This document shows positions 53,409-62,363 of a DNA stretch of 64,000 nucleotides, one piece after another. The notes below the pieces were generated by a model. That model was given only the letters and a program-made list of their open reading frames with translations, was not told the DNA's origin and did no database searches. Origin of the DNA: Citrobacter europaeus (GTDB lineage Bacteria > Pseudomonadota > Gammaproteobacteria > Enterobacterales > Enterobacteriaceae); contig CP083650.1 of assembly GCA_020099315.1 (NCBI GenBank), forward strand, positions 3,410,001-3,474,000, written 5' to 3'. Made by a program: the position numbers and the translations under genes. The first letter of the stretch is position 1. The number at the start of each line of letters is the position of its first letter.

Positions 53409-54125
53409 GTGCGAGTTCATTTTGTTATTCATGAGTCTTTCGAATCTGCTGGCGCGTACCTGCCGTGGGCCGAATCACGCGGCTATACCATCACCTGGTC
53501 ACGCGTTTACGCCGGAGAAACGGTCCCCGCTAATGCCGATGGCTTCGATATGCTGGTGGTATTTGGCGGCCCGCAGTCACCCCGCACCACGCTGGCAGAG
53601 TGCCCATACTTTGACTCTCAGGCCGAGCAGCATCTGATTAACCAGGCGATTTCGGCACGAAAAATCGTGGTGGGCATCTGTTTGGGGTCGCAGTTAATCG
53701 GTGAAGCGCTGGGCGCGAAGGTGTGCCAAAGTCCGGAAAAAGAGATAGGTCACTACCCGATCGTCCTCACCGAGGCAGGCCAACAGCATCCGTTATTCAA
53801 CCATTTCGGCTCACCGCTCACCGTCGGTCACTGGCACAATGACATGCCAGGGTTAACCGACCAGGCGACAATTCTTGCCGCAAGCGAGGGCTGCCCGCGA
53901 CAAATCGTGCAATACGGTAATTTCATCTATGGTTTTCAGTGCCATATGGAGTTTAACGCCGAAGCGGTAGAAGGATTAATTCAGCACTCTGAGCAAGAAC
54001 TTGCCGAAGCCAAAGGGAAACGCTTCATCCGCTCTGTGGAAGAGATGCGCGCCTGTGATTACCAGCAGATGAATGAGAAGCTGTGGCAATTCCTGGATAA
54101 GCTGGTGGAAAAACGTAACGATTAA
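53409..54125 (+). CDS. yfeJ: YfeJ, class I glutamine amidotransferase domain protein
   Basis: 238 residues with a GTG start preceded by AGGAGAG. Triad motifs: nucleophile Cys in VGICLGSQLIGEALG and His/Glu in FQCHMEFNAEAV. It is a stand-alone GATase1 domain like YfeJ of Salmonella; the acceptor substrate is unknown. It follows ptsJ by 13 bases and is probably cotranscribed. Confidence 0.88.
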   Translation: MRVHFVIHESFESAGAYLPWAESRGYTITWSRVYAGETVPANADGFDMLVVFGGPQSPRTTLAECPYFDSQAEQHLINQAISARKIVVGICLGSQLIGEALGAKVCQSPEKEIGHYPIVLTEAGQQHPLFNHFGSPLTVGHWHNDMPGLTDQATILAASEGCPRQIVQYGNFIYGFQCHMEFNAEAVEGLIQHSEQELAEAKGKRFIRSVEEMRACDYQQMNEKLWQFLDKLVEKRND

Positions 54126-54132
54126 TCATCCC

Positions 54133-54198
54133 TGGCCGGATAAAACATTATCCGGCCATCGTGCCAGGCAGTTACCTGATGGCGCTGAGCTTATCAGG
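54133..54198. repeat. BIME between yfeJ and cysM
   Basis: A perfect 11-bp palindrome (TGGCCGGATAA / TTATCCGGCCA, 54133-54158) and a second REP (CCTGAT 54175-54180 to ATCAGG 54193-54198) lie between two convergent genes. Confidence 0.85.
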
Positions 54199-54206
54199 CC
54201 AACAAG

Positions 54207-55118
54207 TTAAATTCCCAGCCCCTGATTAAAGTGCTCTTCACCAAAAACGCCGGTCGAAAGGTAGCGATCGCCGCGATCGCAGATGATCGCTACCACCACT
54301 GCCCCCGGTGTCGCGCGGACCACGCGTAACGCGCCTGCCACCGCGCCGCCAGAACTGACACCGCAAAAAATACCTTCACGCACGGCCAGTTCACGCATGG
54401 TGTTTTCCGCATCGTTCTGATGAATATCCAGCACCTCATCCACCAGCGAAGCGTTAAAAATACCCGGCATATATTCTACTGGCCAGCGGCGAATGCCTGG
54501 AATGCTGCTGCCCTCTTCCGGCTGCAGACCGACGATGGTGACCGGTTTTTCCTGCTCGCGCAGAAAACGCGACACGCCGGTAATCGTGCCAGTCGTTCCC
54601 ATACTGGAAACGAAATGCGTGATACGGCCTGATGTCTGCTGCCAGATTTCGGGTCCGGTGGTGGTGTAGTGCGCGTATGGGTTATCAGGATTATTGAACT
54701 GATCGAGCAGTTTACCTTCTCCACGCTGCGCCATCTCAAGGGCTAAGTCGCGCGCCCCTTCCATCCCCTGCTCTTTGGTCACCAGAACCAGTTCAGCCCC
54801 ATAAGCACGCATCGCCGCACGGCGTTCCTGACTCATGTTGTCTGGCATCAGCAGCTTCATGCGGTAACCCTTCAACGCGGCGATCATTGCCAGCGCAATT
54901 CCGGTATTACCGCTGGTCGCCTCAATCAGCACGTCGCCAGGCTTAATTTCTCCGCGTTTTTCCGCTTCGACGATCATCGACAACGCGGCACGGTCTTTCA
55001 CCGAACCCGCGGGATTATTGCCTTCCAGCTTGACCCAAATTTCACTGCCGTTATCCGGCACCAGACGTTGTAATTTCACCAGAGGCGTATTGCCAATTGT
55101 TTGTTCTAATGTGTTCAC
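54207..55118 (-). CDS. cysM: CysM, O-acetylserine sulfhydrylase B
   Basis: 303 residues. It is a PLP enzyme making cysteine, and S-sulfocysteine from thiosulfate. PLP Lys in NNPAGSVKDRAALSM near residue 41; ATSGNTGIALAMIAAL; C-terminal GDRYLSTGVF. It follows cysA after a 67-base gap with a hairpin, as the last gene of the cysPUWAM unit. Confidence 0.96.
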   Translation of the reverse strand: MNTLEQTIGNTPLVKLQRLVPDNGSEIWVKLEGNNPAGSVKDRAALSMIVEAEKRGEIKPGDVLIEATSGNTGIALAMIAALKGYRMKLLMPDNMSQERRAAMRAYGAELVLVTKEQGMEGARDLALEMAQRGEGKLLDQFNNPDNPYAHYTTTGPEIWQQTSGRITHFVSSMGTTGTITGVSRFLREQEKPVTIVGLQPEEGSSIPGIRRWPVEYMPGIFNASLVDEVLDIHQNDAENTMRELAVREGIFCGVSSGGAVAGALRVVRATPGAVVVAIICDRGDRYLSTGVFGEEHFNQGLGI

Positions 55119-55131
55119 GTTTTCAGCTCAT

Positions 55132-55163
55132 AAAAAAGCCCGGTAAGCGTAGCGCCACCGGGC
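55132..55163 (-). other. Hairpin between cysA and cysM
   Basis: GCCCGGT (55138-55144) pairs with ACCGGGC (55157-55163); the A-run at 55132-55137 gives U's on the minus strand. It could be a leaky terminator or an mRNA-stabilising element between cysA and cysM. Confidence 0.7.
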
Positions 55164-55185
55164 GATAACTATGCAAATTAACCTA

Positions 55186-56283
55186 TCAGGCAGATTGCGC
55201 CAGGGCAAGTTCCTCTTCACGCGTTTCAATACGCTGGTCGCCGTTATACAGACGCGCATTTTGCAGTCCAACGAACAAACGTTCGCCGCGGCTCGGGGAA
55301 TTATCGCCCTGCATGACCACCGTCAACGGTTCGTTATACCACCCCAGTGGTTGCACAACTAATTGGGTGTAGTGTCCTTTCGGGCTGGCTTCCAGCACCT
55401 GAACCGGCAATGGCGAATCCAGGCTGGTACGACGGCTGACATCCACTTCCCACGGGCGCAGGAACAGATCCACCGGTCCCTGATAGCCTGGCGTGTAGCC
55501 CAACGGCCAGCGATGTGCGCCCACGTGGAACTGTCCACCGCGAATCGTCCCCTGCAGGCGGTTAACCTCACCCATAAATTCCAGGACGAAACGAGTAGCC
55601 GGTTCGCGCCATACCTGATCCGGCGCATCGGCCTGTTCGATATGGCCCTGACTCATCACCACCACACGGTCTGCAACTTCCGTCGCTTCTTCCTGATCGT
55701 GGGTCACAAACACGCTGGTAAACTTCAGCTCTTCATGCAACTGGCGCAGCCAGCGACGCAGCTCTTTACGCACCTGAGCATCGAGCGCGCCAAACGGCTC
55801 GTCGAGCAGCAGGATCTGTGGCTCTACCGCCAGCGCACGCGCCAACGCCACACGCTGCTTTTGCCCGCCGGAAAGCTGTGCCGGGAAACGGTCCGCCAGA
55901 TGAGCCAACTGAACCATTTCCAGCAGTTTGGTCACTTTTGCTTTGATGGCCGCCGCATTCGGGCGCTCACGCCGTGGCAGGACCGTCAGGCCAAAAGCGA
56001 TGTTGTCGAAAACGGTCATATGACGAAACAGCGCATAGTGCTGGAACACGAACCCCACCTTACGGTCGCGGGCGTGCAATCGGCTGACGTCGGTACCGTG
56101 AAAACGGATATGCCCGCTGGACTGATGCTCCAGTCCGGCAATAATGCGCAGCAGCGTGGTTTTTCCCGAGCCGGATGGCCCCAGCAGCGCGACCATCTGA
56201 CCTGAAGGAATATCCAGCGAGATATCGTTCAGCACCTGGGTGCGACCAAAAGACTTCTTAATATTGGCAATCTCAATGCTCAT
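55186..56283 (-). CDS. cysA: CysA, sulfate/thiosulfate ABC importer ATPase
   Basis: 365 residues. Walker A GPSGSGKTTLLRIIAG, signature AQLSGGQKQRVALARAL, Walker B ILLLDEPFGALD and a late FVTHDQEEA loop. The C-terminal third is a TOBE-like regulatory domain. It powers CysU/CysW with CysP or Sbp as binding proteins. It overlaps cysW by eleven bases. Confidence 0.96.
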   Translation of the reverse strand: MSIEIANIKKSFGRTQVLNDISLDIPSGQMVALLGPSGSGKTTLLRIIAGLEHQSSGHIRFHGTDVSRLHARDRKVGFVFQHYALFRHMTVFDNIAFGLTVLPRRERPNAAAIKAKVTKLLEMVQLAHLADRFPAQLSGGQKQRVALARALAVEPQILLLDEPFGALDAQVRKELRRWLRQLHEELKFTSVFVTHDQEEATEVADRVVVMSQGHIEQADAPDQVWREPATRFVLEFMGEVNRLQGTIRGGQFHVGAHRWPLGYTPGYQGPVDLFLRPWEVDVSRRTSLDSPLPVQVLEASPKGHYTQLVVQPLGWYNEPLTVVMQGDNSPSRGERLFVGLQNARLYNGDQRIETREEELALAQSA

Positions 56284-57148
56284 GGTTTTCCTCCTGCTGC
56301 GCGCGTTTCTCCTGGTTCTCCAGACGCCATTGCAACATGCTCTTCAAAAACAGGGTAATAATCGCCATCAGCGTTAATAGCGCCGCGGCGGTAAAGGAGC
56401 CGACCGTGTTGTAGTCCTGCTCCAGTAATTCAATCTGTAGCGGCAGCGACAAGGTTTCGCCCCGAATCGAGCCGGAAACCACCGACACCGCGCCAAACTC
56501 GCCAATCGCACGCGCGTTGGTCAACACCACGCCGTACAGCAATGCCCAACGAATATTTGGCAGCGTAACGCGTCGGAACATCTGCCAGCCGGACGCGCCC
56601 AGCAACACAGCCGCTTCATCTTCATTGCTGCCCTGGCTTAACATCACCGGCACCAGTTCGCGCACCACAAACGGACAGGTCACGAATACCGTCACCAGTA
56701 CCATCCCCGGCCAGGCAAACATAATTTGCAGGTTGTGCTCATCCAGCCATCCACCAAGCGGACCGTTAGAGCCGTAAAACAGCAGATAGACCAGACCGGC
56801 GACCACCGGCGAAACGGCAAATGGAATGTCCAGTAGCGTCAGCAACAGCTGACGGCCGGGGAAGTTAAAGCGAGTCACCAGCCAGGCCAGCAACACACCA
56901 AACACCAGGTTCACCGGCACCGCAATCAGCGCAATCAGTACCGTCAGCCAGATGGCATGCAGCATGTCCGGGTCAGCCAGGTTATTTAATACCGGCATCA
57001 ACCCCTTGCTGAACGCCTGCACGAAGATATAAATCATCGGCACCAGCAAAATAAAGGCGGAGACCAGCATGCCCGTGCCGATCAAAAACCATTTACCCCA
57101 GTTGATGCGGGGTGCGCCATAGCGTTTCAATTGGGTAATGTCTGCCAT
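56273..57148 (-). CDS. cysW: CysW, sulfate/thiosulfate ABC permease subunit
   Basis: 291 residues, about six membrane helices; EAA-type ATPase-contact loop in DEAAVLLGASGWQMFRRVTL. It overlaps cysU by one base at its start and cysA at its end, implying tight coupling. Confidence 0.95.
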   Translation of the reverse strand: MADITQLKRYGAPRINWGKWFLIGTGMLVSAFILLVPMIYIFVQAFSKGLMPVLNNLADPDMLHAIWLTVLIALIAVPVNLVFGVLLAWLVTRFNFPGRQLLLTLLDIPFAVSPVVAGLVYLLFYGSNGPLGGWLDEHNLQIMFAWPGMVLVTVFVTCPFVVRELVPVMLSQGSNEDEAAVLLGASGWQMFRRVTLPNIRWALLYGVVLTNARAIGEFGAVSVVSGSIRGETLSLPLQIELLEQDYNTVGSFTAAALLTLMAIITLFLKSMLQWRLENQEKRAQQEENHEH

Positions 57149-57981
57149 CAGTGACCTACCACGCGTCGACCAAAGCGACTTTGCAGGGTGTTAATTGAAA
57201 ACAGCAGCAGCAACGACGCCCCGAGGATCACAGAAGCAATCGCGCTGGCGGCTGGGTAGTCAAACTCCTGCAAGCGAACAAAAATCATCAGCGAGGTCAC
57301 TTCCGTTTTCCATGCGATGTTCCCGGCGATAAAGATAACCGCGCCAAACTCACCGAGGCTTCGGGTAAACGACAGCGCAACGCCCGCCACCAGCGCGGGA
57401 GACAACTCCGGCAGCACCACTTTACGAAAGCTCTGCCAGCGGGTGGCGCCGAGCGTTTCCGCCGCCTCTTCATATTCCGGGCCTAACTCCTCCAGCACCG
57501 GCTGTACGGTACGCACCACGAACGGAATGCTGGTAAACGCCATCGCCACTGCGATGCCGAGCCAGGTGTAGGTCACCTTAATATCCAGCTTCGCCAGCCA
57601 CTCGCCGTAGAAACCGTTGACTGAAAACAGCGATGCCAGCGTCAGGCCTGCCACAGCCGTAGGCAGCGCAAACGGCAGATCCATTAACGCATCCAGCAGC
57701 GTACGGCCCGGAAAGCGATAGCGGGTTAAGATCCACGCCATCAGCAAACCAAACACGCCGTTAAAAATCGATGCCACAAACGCTGACAGCAGCGTCACTT
57801 TATAAGCTGCTACCACCTGCGGATTGGTAATTACATCCCAGTATTGCGCCCAGCTCATTTGCGCCAATTGCATCACCAGCGCGCTGAGCGGCAGCAGCAA
57901 TATCAGGCAGACAAACAGTAAGCTGGTGCCCAGGCTTAAGGTAAAGCCGGGCAGCACGCGTCGGGAAGAAACAGCAAACAT
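57148..57981 (-). CDS. cysU: CysU (CysT), sulfate/thiosulfate ABC permease subunit
   Basis: 277 residues with six membrane helices; ATPase-contact loop EEAAETLGATRWQSFRKVVL. It forms the channel with CysW. It starts directly after the cysP stop. Confidence 0.95.
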   Translation of the reverse strand: MFAVSSRRVLPGFTLSLGTSLLFVCLILLLPLSALVMQLAQMSWAQYWDVITNPQVVAAYKVTLLSAFVASIFNGVFGLLMAWILTRYRFPGRTLLDALMDLPFALPTAVAGLTLASLFSVNGFYGEWLAKLDIKVTYTWLGIAVAMAFTSIPFVVRTVQPVLEELGPEYEEAAETLGATRWQSFRKVVLPELSPALVAGVALSFTRSLGEFGAVIFIAGNIAWKTEVTSLMIFVRLQEFDYPAASAIASVILGASLLLLFSINTLQSRFGRRVVGH

Positions 57982-58998
57982 TTACTTACGCCCCGCCGCC
58001 AACAGTTTGTCCAGCTCACCGCCGCTGACAAAGTGCGTTTTCATTACCTCAGGCCACGAGCCAAACTTGTCTTCCACGCGGAACAACTCGGTCTGCGGGA
58101 ATTTGTCTTTCAGCTTGTCCATCACCTGCGGGTTATTCACCCGGTAGTAGTAATCCGTGATGATGGTCTGCGCCTGCGGGCTGTACAGCCAGTTCAGGTA
58201 CGCCTTTGCCGCTTTTTCAGTACCGTTGGCTTGCACATTTTTATCTACCCAGGCCACCGGGAACTCCGCCAGAATGTTGACCTTCGGCACCACGACTTCG
58301 AAGCCCTGGTCTTCATACTGTTTACGGATGTTATTCACTTCCGATTCAAACGTGATCAGCACATCACCCAGACCGCGTTCAACAAAGGTGGTCGTTGCAC
58401 CGCGACCACCGGTATCAAACACTTCCACGTTCTTCAGAAACTGGGTCATAAACTGTTCGGTTTTGGCTTTATCGCCCCCATCCGCTTTATCTGCCGCGCC
58501 CCACGCTGCCAGATAGGTATAACGCGCGTTCCCGGAGGTTTTCGGATTCGGGAAAATCAGCTTCACGTCCGGGCGAACAAGGTCGTTCCATTCGTGGATA
58601 TTTTTTGGGTTACCCTTACGCACCAAAAACGCCATGGTGGAATAGAATGGCGAACTGTTATTCGGTAGACGGCTTTGCCAGTCGGCGGGGATCAGTTTGC
58701 CCTTGTCATGCAGGATCTGTACGTCGGTCACCTGGTTATAGGTCACCACATCGGCTTTCAGTCCCTGCAGAATCGCCAGCGCCTGTTTTGATGACCCGGC
58801 ATGAGATTGTTTAATCGTAAGTTTGTCACCGCCGTTATCCTTCGCCCATTGCTGTTCGAACGGCGGGTTAAGGGCGGCAAACAGTTCGCGGGAAACATCG
58901 TATGAACTGTTCAGCAGTTCCGTTGCCTGCGCCTGACCCACCAGCAACAGCATTGCTGCCAGCGTCAGGGTTCTTTTTTTCAGTAAGTTAACGGCCAT
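57982..58998 (-). CDS. cysP: CysP, periplasmic thiosulfate/sulfate-binding protein
   Basis: 338 residues with a signal peptide (MAVNLLKKRTLTLAAMLLLV, cleavage at AQA-TE near residue 25). Family segments: NSSYDVSRELFAALNPPFEQ, SHAGSSKQALAILQGLKADV and NPKTSGNARYTYLAAWGAA. First gene of the cysPUWA(M) operon; the CysB-controlled promoter should be in 58999-59156, where the AT-rich tract TATGGTCATCATATTTATAAC lies. Confidence 0.95.
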   Translation of the reverse strand: MAVNLLKKRTLTLAAMLLLVGQAQATELLNSSYDVSRELFAALNPPFEQQWAKDNGGDKLTIKQSHAGSSKQALAILQGLKADVVTYNQVTDVQILHDKGKLIPADWQSRLPNNSSPFYSTMAFLVRKGNPKNIHEWNDLVRPDVKLIFPNPKTSGNARYTYLAAWGAADKADGGDKAKTEQFMTQFLKNVEVFDTGGRGATTTFVERGLGDVLITFESEVNNIRKQYEDQGFEVVVPKVNILAEFPVAWVDKNVQANGTEKAAKAYLNWLYSPQAQTIITDYYYRVNNPQVMDKLKDKFPQTELFRVEDKFGSWPEVMKTHFVSGGELDKLLAAGRK

Positions 58999-59156
58999 TG
59001 CGCACCCTTATAAATTAAATGACTTTCTTATGGTCATCATATTTATAACCAGTGCTAAAGGAGTAACGGTTTTATATACCGTTTGATGATTTGAAAGTTG
59101 AAAAGAGAATAAGGGGGGCACCTCCCCAGGTTCACCAGGGAGGAGACCGGCATCAA

Positions 59157-59948
59157 TCAGACGCCAACGCTAACGCTTTCAGGCAGGGTGCTGCCGCCAT
59201 CAATCACATTTTGCGTGCCAGTTAAGTAACTGGACTCATCCGACGCCAGGAATGCCGCCAGTTCACCGACCTCAAGCGGGCAGGCCAAACGGCGCATCGG
59301 AATAGCTTTCGCCATTTCGACTAATACGGATTCCGGATCCTGCGGATTAGACTGACGAGCGATGTTTTCCGCCATCGGCGTACGAACGTAGCCCGGGCAA
59401 ATGGCATTCACGCGAATGCCGGACTGCGCGTATTCGACCGCCAGGGATTTGGTCAAACCGATAATTGCGGCTTTCGACAACGCATAAGCCGTTTCGCCCG
59501 GATCGGCAACCATATCTCCAGTCACAGATGACATCATCACGATGCGCCCATCTTTGCGCGCAATCATCTCCGGCAGAACGGCTTTCGTCACGTTCCAGAC
59601 GCCTTTAATGTTAATATCAATGTGGAAATCGCGATCTTCATCGCTCATATCAAGGAAGTTGCCGAGGCGACAGACGCCCGCATTGTTGACCAGAATATCG
59701 ATTTTGCCTTCGATTTTCTTCGCGCGTTTTACCGCTTCCGCTACCGACGCAAAATCTCTGACGTCAGCATGAACGGCTGTGCAACGGTGTCCACGCCCAG
59801 CCAGTTCATCCGCCAGTTTTTCAATCTCATCGGAGATATCCAGCAGGATTAAGTTCGCGCCATGGCGGGCAAACGTTCTGGCAATCCCTTCGCCAATACC
59901 CTGAGATGCGCCCGTAATCAATGCTGTTTTGCCCGTGAGTTTTCCCAT
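59157..59948 (-). CDS. ucpA: UcpA, short-chain dehydrogenase/reductase
   Basis: 263 residues from ATG 59948 (MGKLTGKTALITGASQGIG), with AGGAG 8 bases upstream; the extra ten residues to 59978 are not in the family. Rossmann motif TGASQGIGEGIA, NNAGVC, catalytic Ser in MMSSVTGDM and the YALSK pair (Tyr and Lys). The substrate is unknown; E. coli UcpA has been linked to furfural tolerance. Its end lies 158 bases from cysP, and both are on the same strand. Confidence 0.94.
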   Translation of the reverse strand: MGKLTGKTALITGASQGIGEGIARTFARHGANLILLDISDEIEKLADELAGRGHRCTAVHADVRDFASVAEAVKRAKKIEGKIDILVNNAGVCRLGNFLDMSDEDRDFHIDINIKGVWNVTKAVLPEMIARKDGRIVMMSSVTGDMVADPGETAYALSKAAIIGLTKSLAVEYAQSGIRVNAICPGYVRTPMAENIARQSNPQDPESVLVEMAKAIPMRRLACPLEVGELAAFLASDESSYLTGTQNVIDGGSTLPESVSVGV

Positions 59949-60056
59949 TTCAATATTCTCCTTTTGAATATGAAGCATTCACTTCATTCACGCAGAAGAT
60001 ACAGCAATAACAAATTAGTGCTGAGGAATAGCTCACTAAATCAGGTTAATCTCAGG

Positions 60057-60082
60057 TAAAAAAATCCCCGACGATGCGGGGA
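60057..60082 (-). terminator. Terminator of the GntR gene
   Basis: Stem TCCCCG / CGGGGA (60065-60070 and 60077-60082); A's at 60057-60064 supply the U-tract on the minus strand. Confidence 0.75.
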
Positions 60083-60121
60083 CCCAACAGCAAACATGTT
60101 CTGACTACGTTATCAGAAGAT

Positions 60122-60778
60122 TTACAGCCGTTTTTCCAGCAAATGTGCTCTCATCAACTCCGACGCCATCTGCGCATCCCCTTTCTTAATATGAAGCAGT
60201 ATTTCCCTCTGCTTTGTCGCCGTATCAAGAAAATACTGACGATCGTTCGCAGGTAACGACTCCCTTGTTTTCTCAAAATAAGTAATCAGGACATCTGAGA
60301 AAACCTGCAGCACTCGATTGCCACTCGCCTGTAGCAAGAGCAAATGAAAATCTCTATCGTGACGATCGGCCACCAGGGGGTTATCCGCATTTTCTTCAAT
60401 AAGCCTTAGCTCATTTTCAAGTTTGGAGAGCATTGCCGGGAAGATTCTACGCGTTGCCAGAGGGATAATCGCACACTCAATCAGGATCCTTGCCTCTGTA
60501 AATTCCGTGATATCAAACCCGGACAAATCAAACTGCATTAACAACTGGTGATTTATATTGTGCTGTTCCAAATTTTTCAAGACGCTACCACGACGGGGAG
60601 AACGTTCAAGCATTCCCATCTGTACCAGCGTACTGAGCGCCTGACGAACTTTATATCTTGATGTATTAAAACGAACAGCAAGTTCAGTTTCAGTTTCAAT
60701 GCGCCCATCAGCATTGCGGTTAGCATCATCAAGCAGATAATTTTTAATGCTTTCAAACAGTTCGTTTTTGTTATCCAT
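60122..60778 (-). CDS. GntR/FadR-type (FCD) transcription regulator
   Basis: 218 residues from ATG 60778; a GTG at 60784 would add two. AGAG 7 bases before the ATG is a weak ribosome-binding site. The N-terminal winged helix has ETETELAVRFNTSRYKVRQA and GSVLKNLE. The FCD ligand domain at about 85-215 contains the metal-site-like DRDFHLLLLQASGNRVL and the late His in LMRAHLLEKRL. FCD regulators typically bind organic acids. It is divergent from the adjacent Dcu-type gene, so control of the dicarboxylate cluster is the natural reading. Confidence 0.87.
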   Translation of the reverse strand: MDNKNELFESIKNYLLDDANRNADGRIETETELAVRFNTSRYKVRQALSTLVQMGMLERSPRRGSVLKNLEQHNINHQLLMQFDLSGFDITEFTEARILIECAIIPLATRRIFPAMLSKLENELRLIEENADNPLVADRHDRDFHLLLLQASGNRVLQVFSDVLITYFEKTRESLPANDRQYFLDTATKQREILLHIKKGDAQMASELMRAHLLEKRL

Positions 60779-60922
60779 AAACACTCTCTGATTAAAGTGC
60801 TGTAAAAATCATGAGTATAAATAATCTAATAAGTTAGATTGCTTAATATACTGTTATGGTAAGATTATAGCCCCTATTATTCAAATTATATCAGGTCATT
60901 TGTTAATAAAAAGGAATTAATT

Positions 60923-62239
60923 ATGGTGTTATTCGTAACTCAGTTTGCGATAGTACTGATATGTATCGGTATAGGCGGGCGTTTTGGCGGGATTGGCCTC
61001 GGGGCTGCTGGCGGGTTGGGACTCGCTATCCTGACTTTTGGTTTTGGGCTCCCCCCCGACTCACCTCCTATTACTGTTATTTCTATTATCCTTGCGGTTA
61101 TCACATGCATCACAATCCTCCAGGCGGCTGGTGGGCTTGATTTATTCGTTACGATGGCAGAACGGATCCTCAGAAAGTGGCCAGGCGCTATCACTTTTCT
61201 CGGCCCAGCCGTCGCTTACCTTTTTACTGCTATCTGCGGAACAGGGTATGTTGCCTTTTCCGTTTATCCAGTAATTGCTGAAATTGCAGCAGATGCCAGG
61301 GTACGGCCAGAAAGGGCCATGTCTATGTCAGTAATCGCTGCCAATTTTGGGCTCATTGCCAGCCCAGTCAGTGCGGTCGTTACAGGGACAATTGCTGTCC
61401 TTGCTGGATTACATGTCTCTGCTTTAGATATCTTGTTGGTCACCGTTCCCGGAACGTTCCTGGGCTGTATTGTCGGCTGCCTGTTCGTCTTTAAGAGAGG
61501 TCATGAGCTTAAAAACGATCCGGAATTCCAACGCAGGGTTGCTGAAGGTGAGTTTGAATCAGTAAAAGCTGAAGAGCGAACCGCCAATATAGTGACAAAA
61601 GAAGCGAAGAGAGGATTGCTGATTTTCCTTACCGGTATCATTCTGGTGGTGCTTATGGGTTCAATTCCTGAGTTACGTCCACAGTGGAATAACGGTAGCG
61701 GAATGGAACGTATGAGTATCCCAACCACACTGCAAATAGTTATGCTGACAACAGCATGTATTATTATGATGGTGTGCCGAATTTCTCCATCAAAACTAGA
61801 TTCAGGTTCAGTTTTTAAAGCAGGTCTTGTAGGTGTCGTCGCCATATTTGGTCTGTCATGGATGATGAACTCCTTCTTTGAGGCATGGCACGAATTATTT
61901 AACACTGCCTTCCACGGTTTTCAGAATCCCGTATTGTTTGGCATTATTGTTTTTGGCCTTTCTGCCGTAATTTATAGCCCAGCTGCAACTGCTGTAGCGC
62001 TACTCCCCGCTGGCGTGTTAATGGGATATCCGGCAGAAACTCTGGTCGCCCTGCTCCCGCTTACTTGTGGATCGTTCATTATTCCTGGAGGGGCACAGAT
62101 CGGCTGTGTGGCGTTTGATCGAACCGGGACAACTCGAATTGGCAAGTATGTGGTTAATCACAGCTACATGCTACCAGGCCTTGTTACCGTTGTAGCATCA
62201 ACCCTTTTTTGCTTCCTTTTTTCCAGAATGCTGATGTAG
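60923..62239 (+). CDS. Dcu-family anaerobic C4-dicarboxylate transporter (first copy)
   Basis: 438 residues with at least ten membrane segments; the DcuA/DcuB family. It opens FAIVLICIGIGGRFGGIGLG and ends with the highly conserved FIIPGGAQIGCVAFDRTGTT and NHSYMLPG. The charged loop GHELKNDPEFQRRVAEGEFE is also typical. Family members exchange aspartate, fumarate or succinate, mostly without oxygen. AAGGAATTAATT precedes the ATG. It is divergent from the GntR gene and convergent with a second Dcu gene; composition is AT-richer than the core. Confidence 0.9.
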   Translation: MVLFVTQFAIVLICIGIGGRFGGIGLGAAGGLGLAILTFGFGLPPDSPPITVISIILAVITCITILQAAGGLDLFVTMAERILRKWPGAITFLGPAVAYLFTAICGTGYVAFSVYPVIAEIAADARVRPERAMSMSVIAANFGLIASPVSAVVTGTIAVLAGLHVSALDILLVTVPGTFLGCIVGCLFVFKRGHELKNDPEFQRRVAEGEFESVKAEERTANIVTKEAKRGLLIFLTGIILVVLMGSIPELRPQWNNGSGMERMSIPTTLQIVMLTTACIIMMVCRISPSKLDSGSVFKAGLVGVVAIFGLSWMMNSFFEAWHELFNTAFHGFQNPVLFGIIVFGLSAVIYSPAATAVALLPAGVLMGYPAETLVALLPLTCGSFIIPGGAQIGCVAFDRTGTTRIGKYVVNHSYMLPGLVTVVASTLFCFLFSRMLM

Positions 62240-62246
62240 AGCGAGA

Positions 62247-62314
62247 GAGCTCGTTAATTGTGGTAATACCTTTTCTTCATGGCATCCCCCCTGAACGAGC
62301 TCAGAGAGGATGCC
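62247..62314. terminator. Inverted repeats between the two convergent Dcu genes
   Basis: GAGCTCGTT (62247-62255) is complementary to AACGAGCTC (62294-62302), and GGCATCC (62281-62287) to GGATGCC (62308-62314). These overlap and are mutually exclusive. There is no clean T-run, so a weak bidirectional terminator is the likely role. The rest of 62240-62363 holds nothing else I can name. Confidence 0.45.
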
Positions 62315-62363
62315 CATTACTCATTTTTGAATATCGCCACTGCAGTTTTCCACAGAACGTACT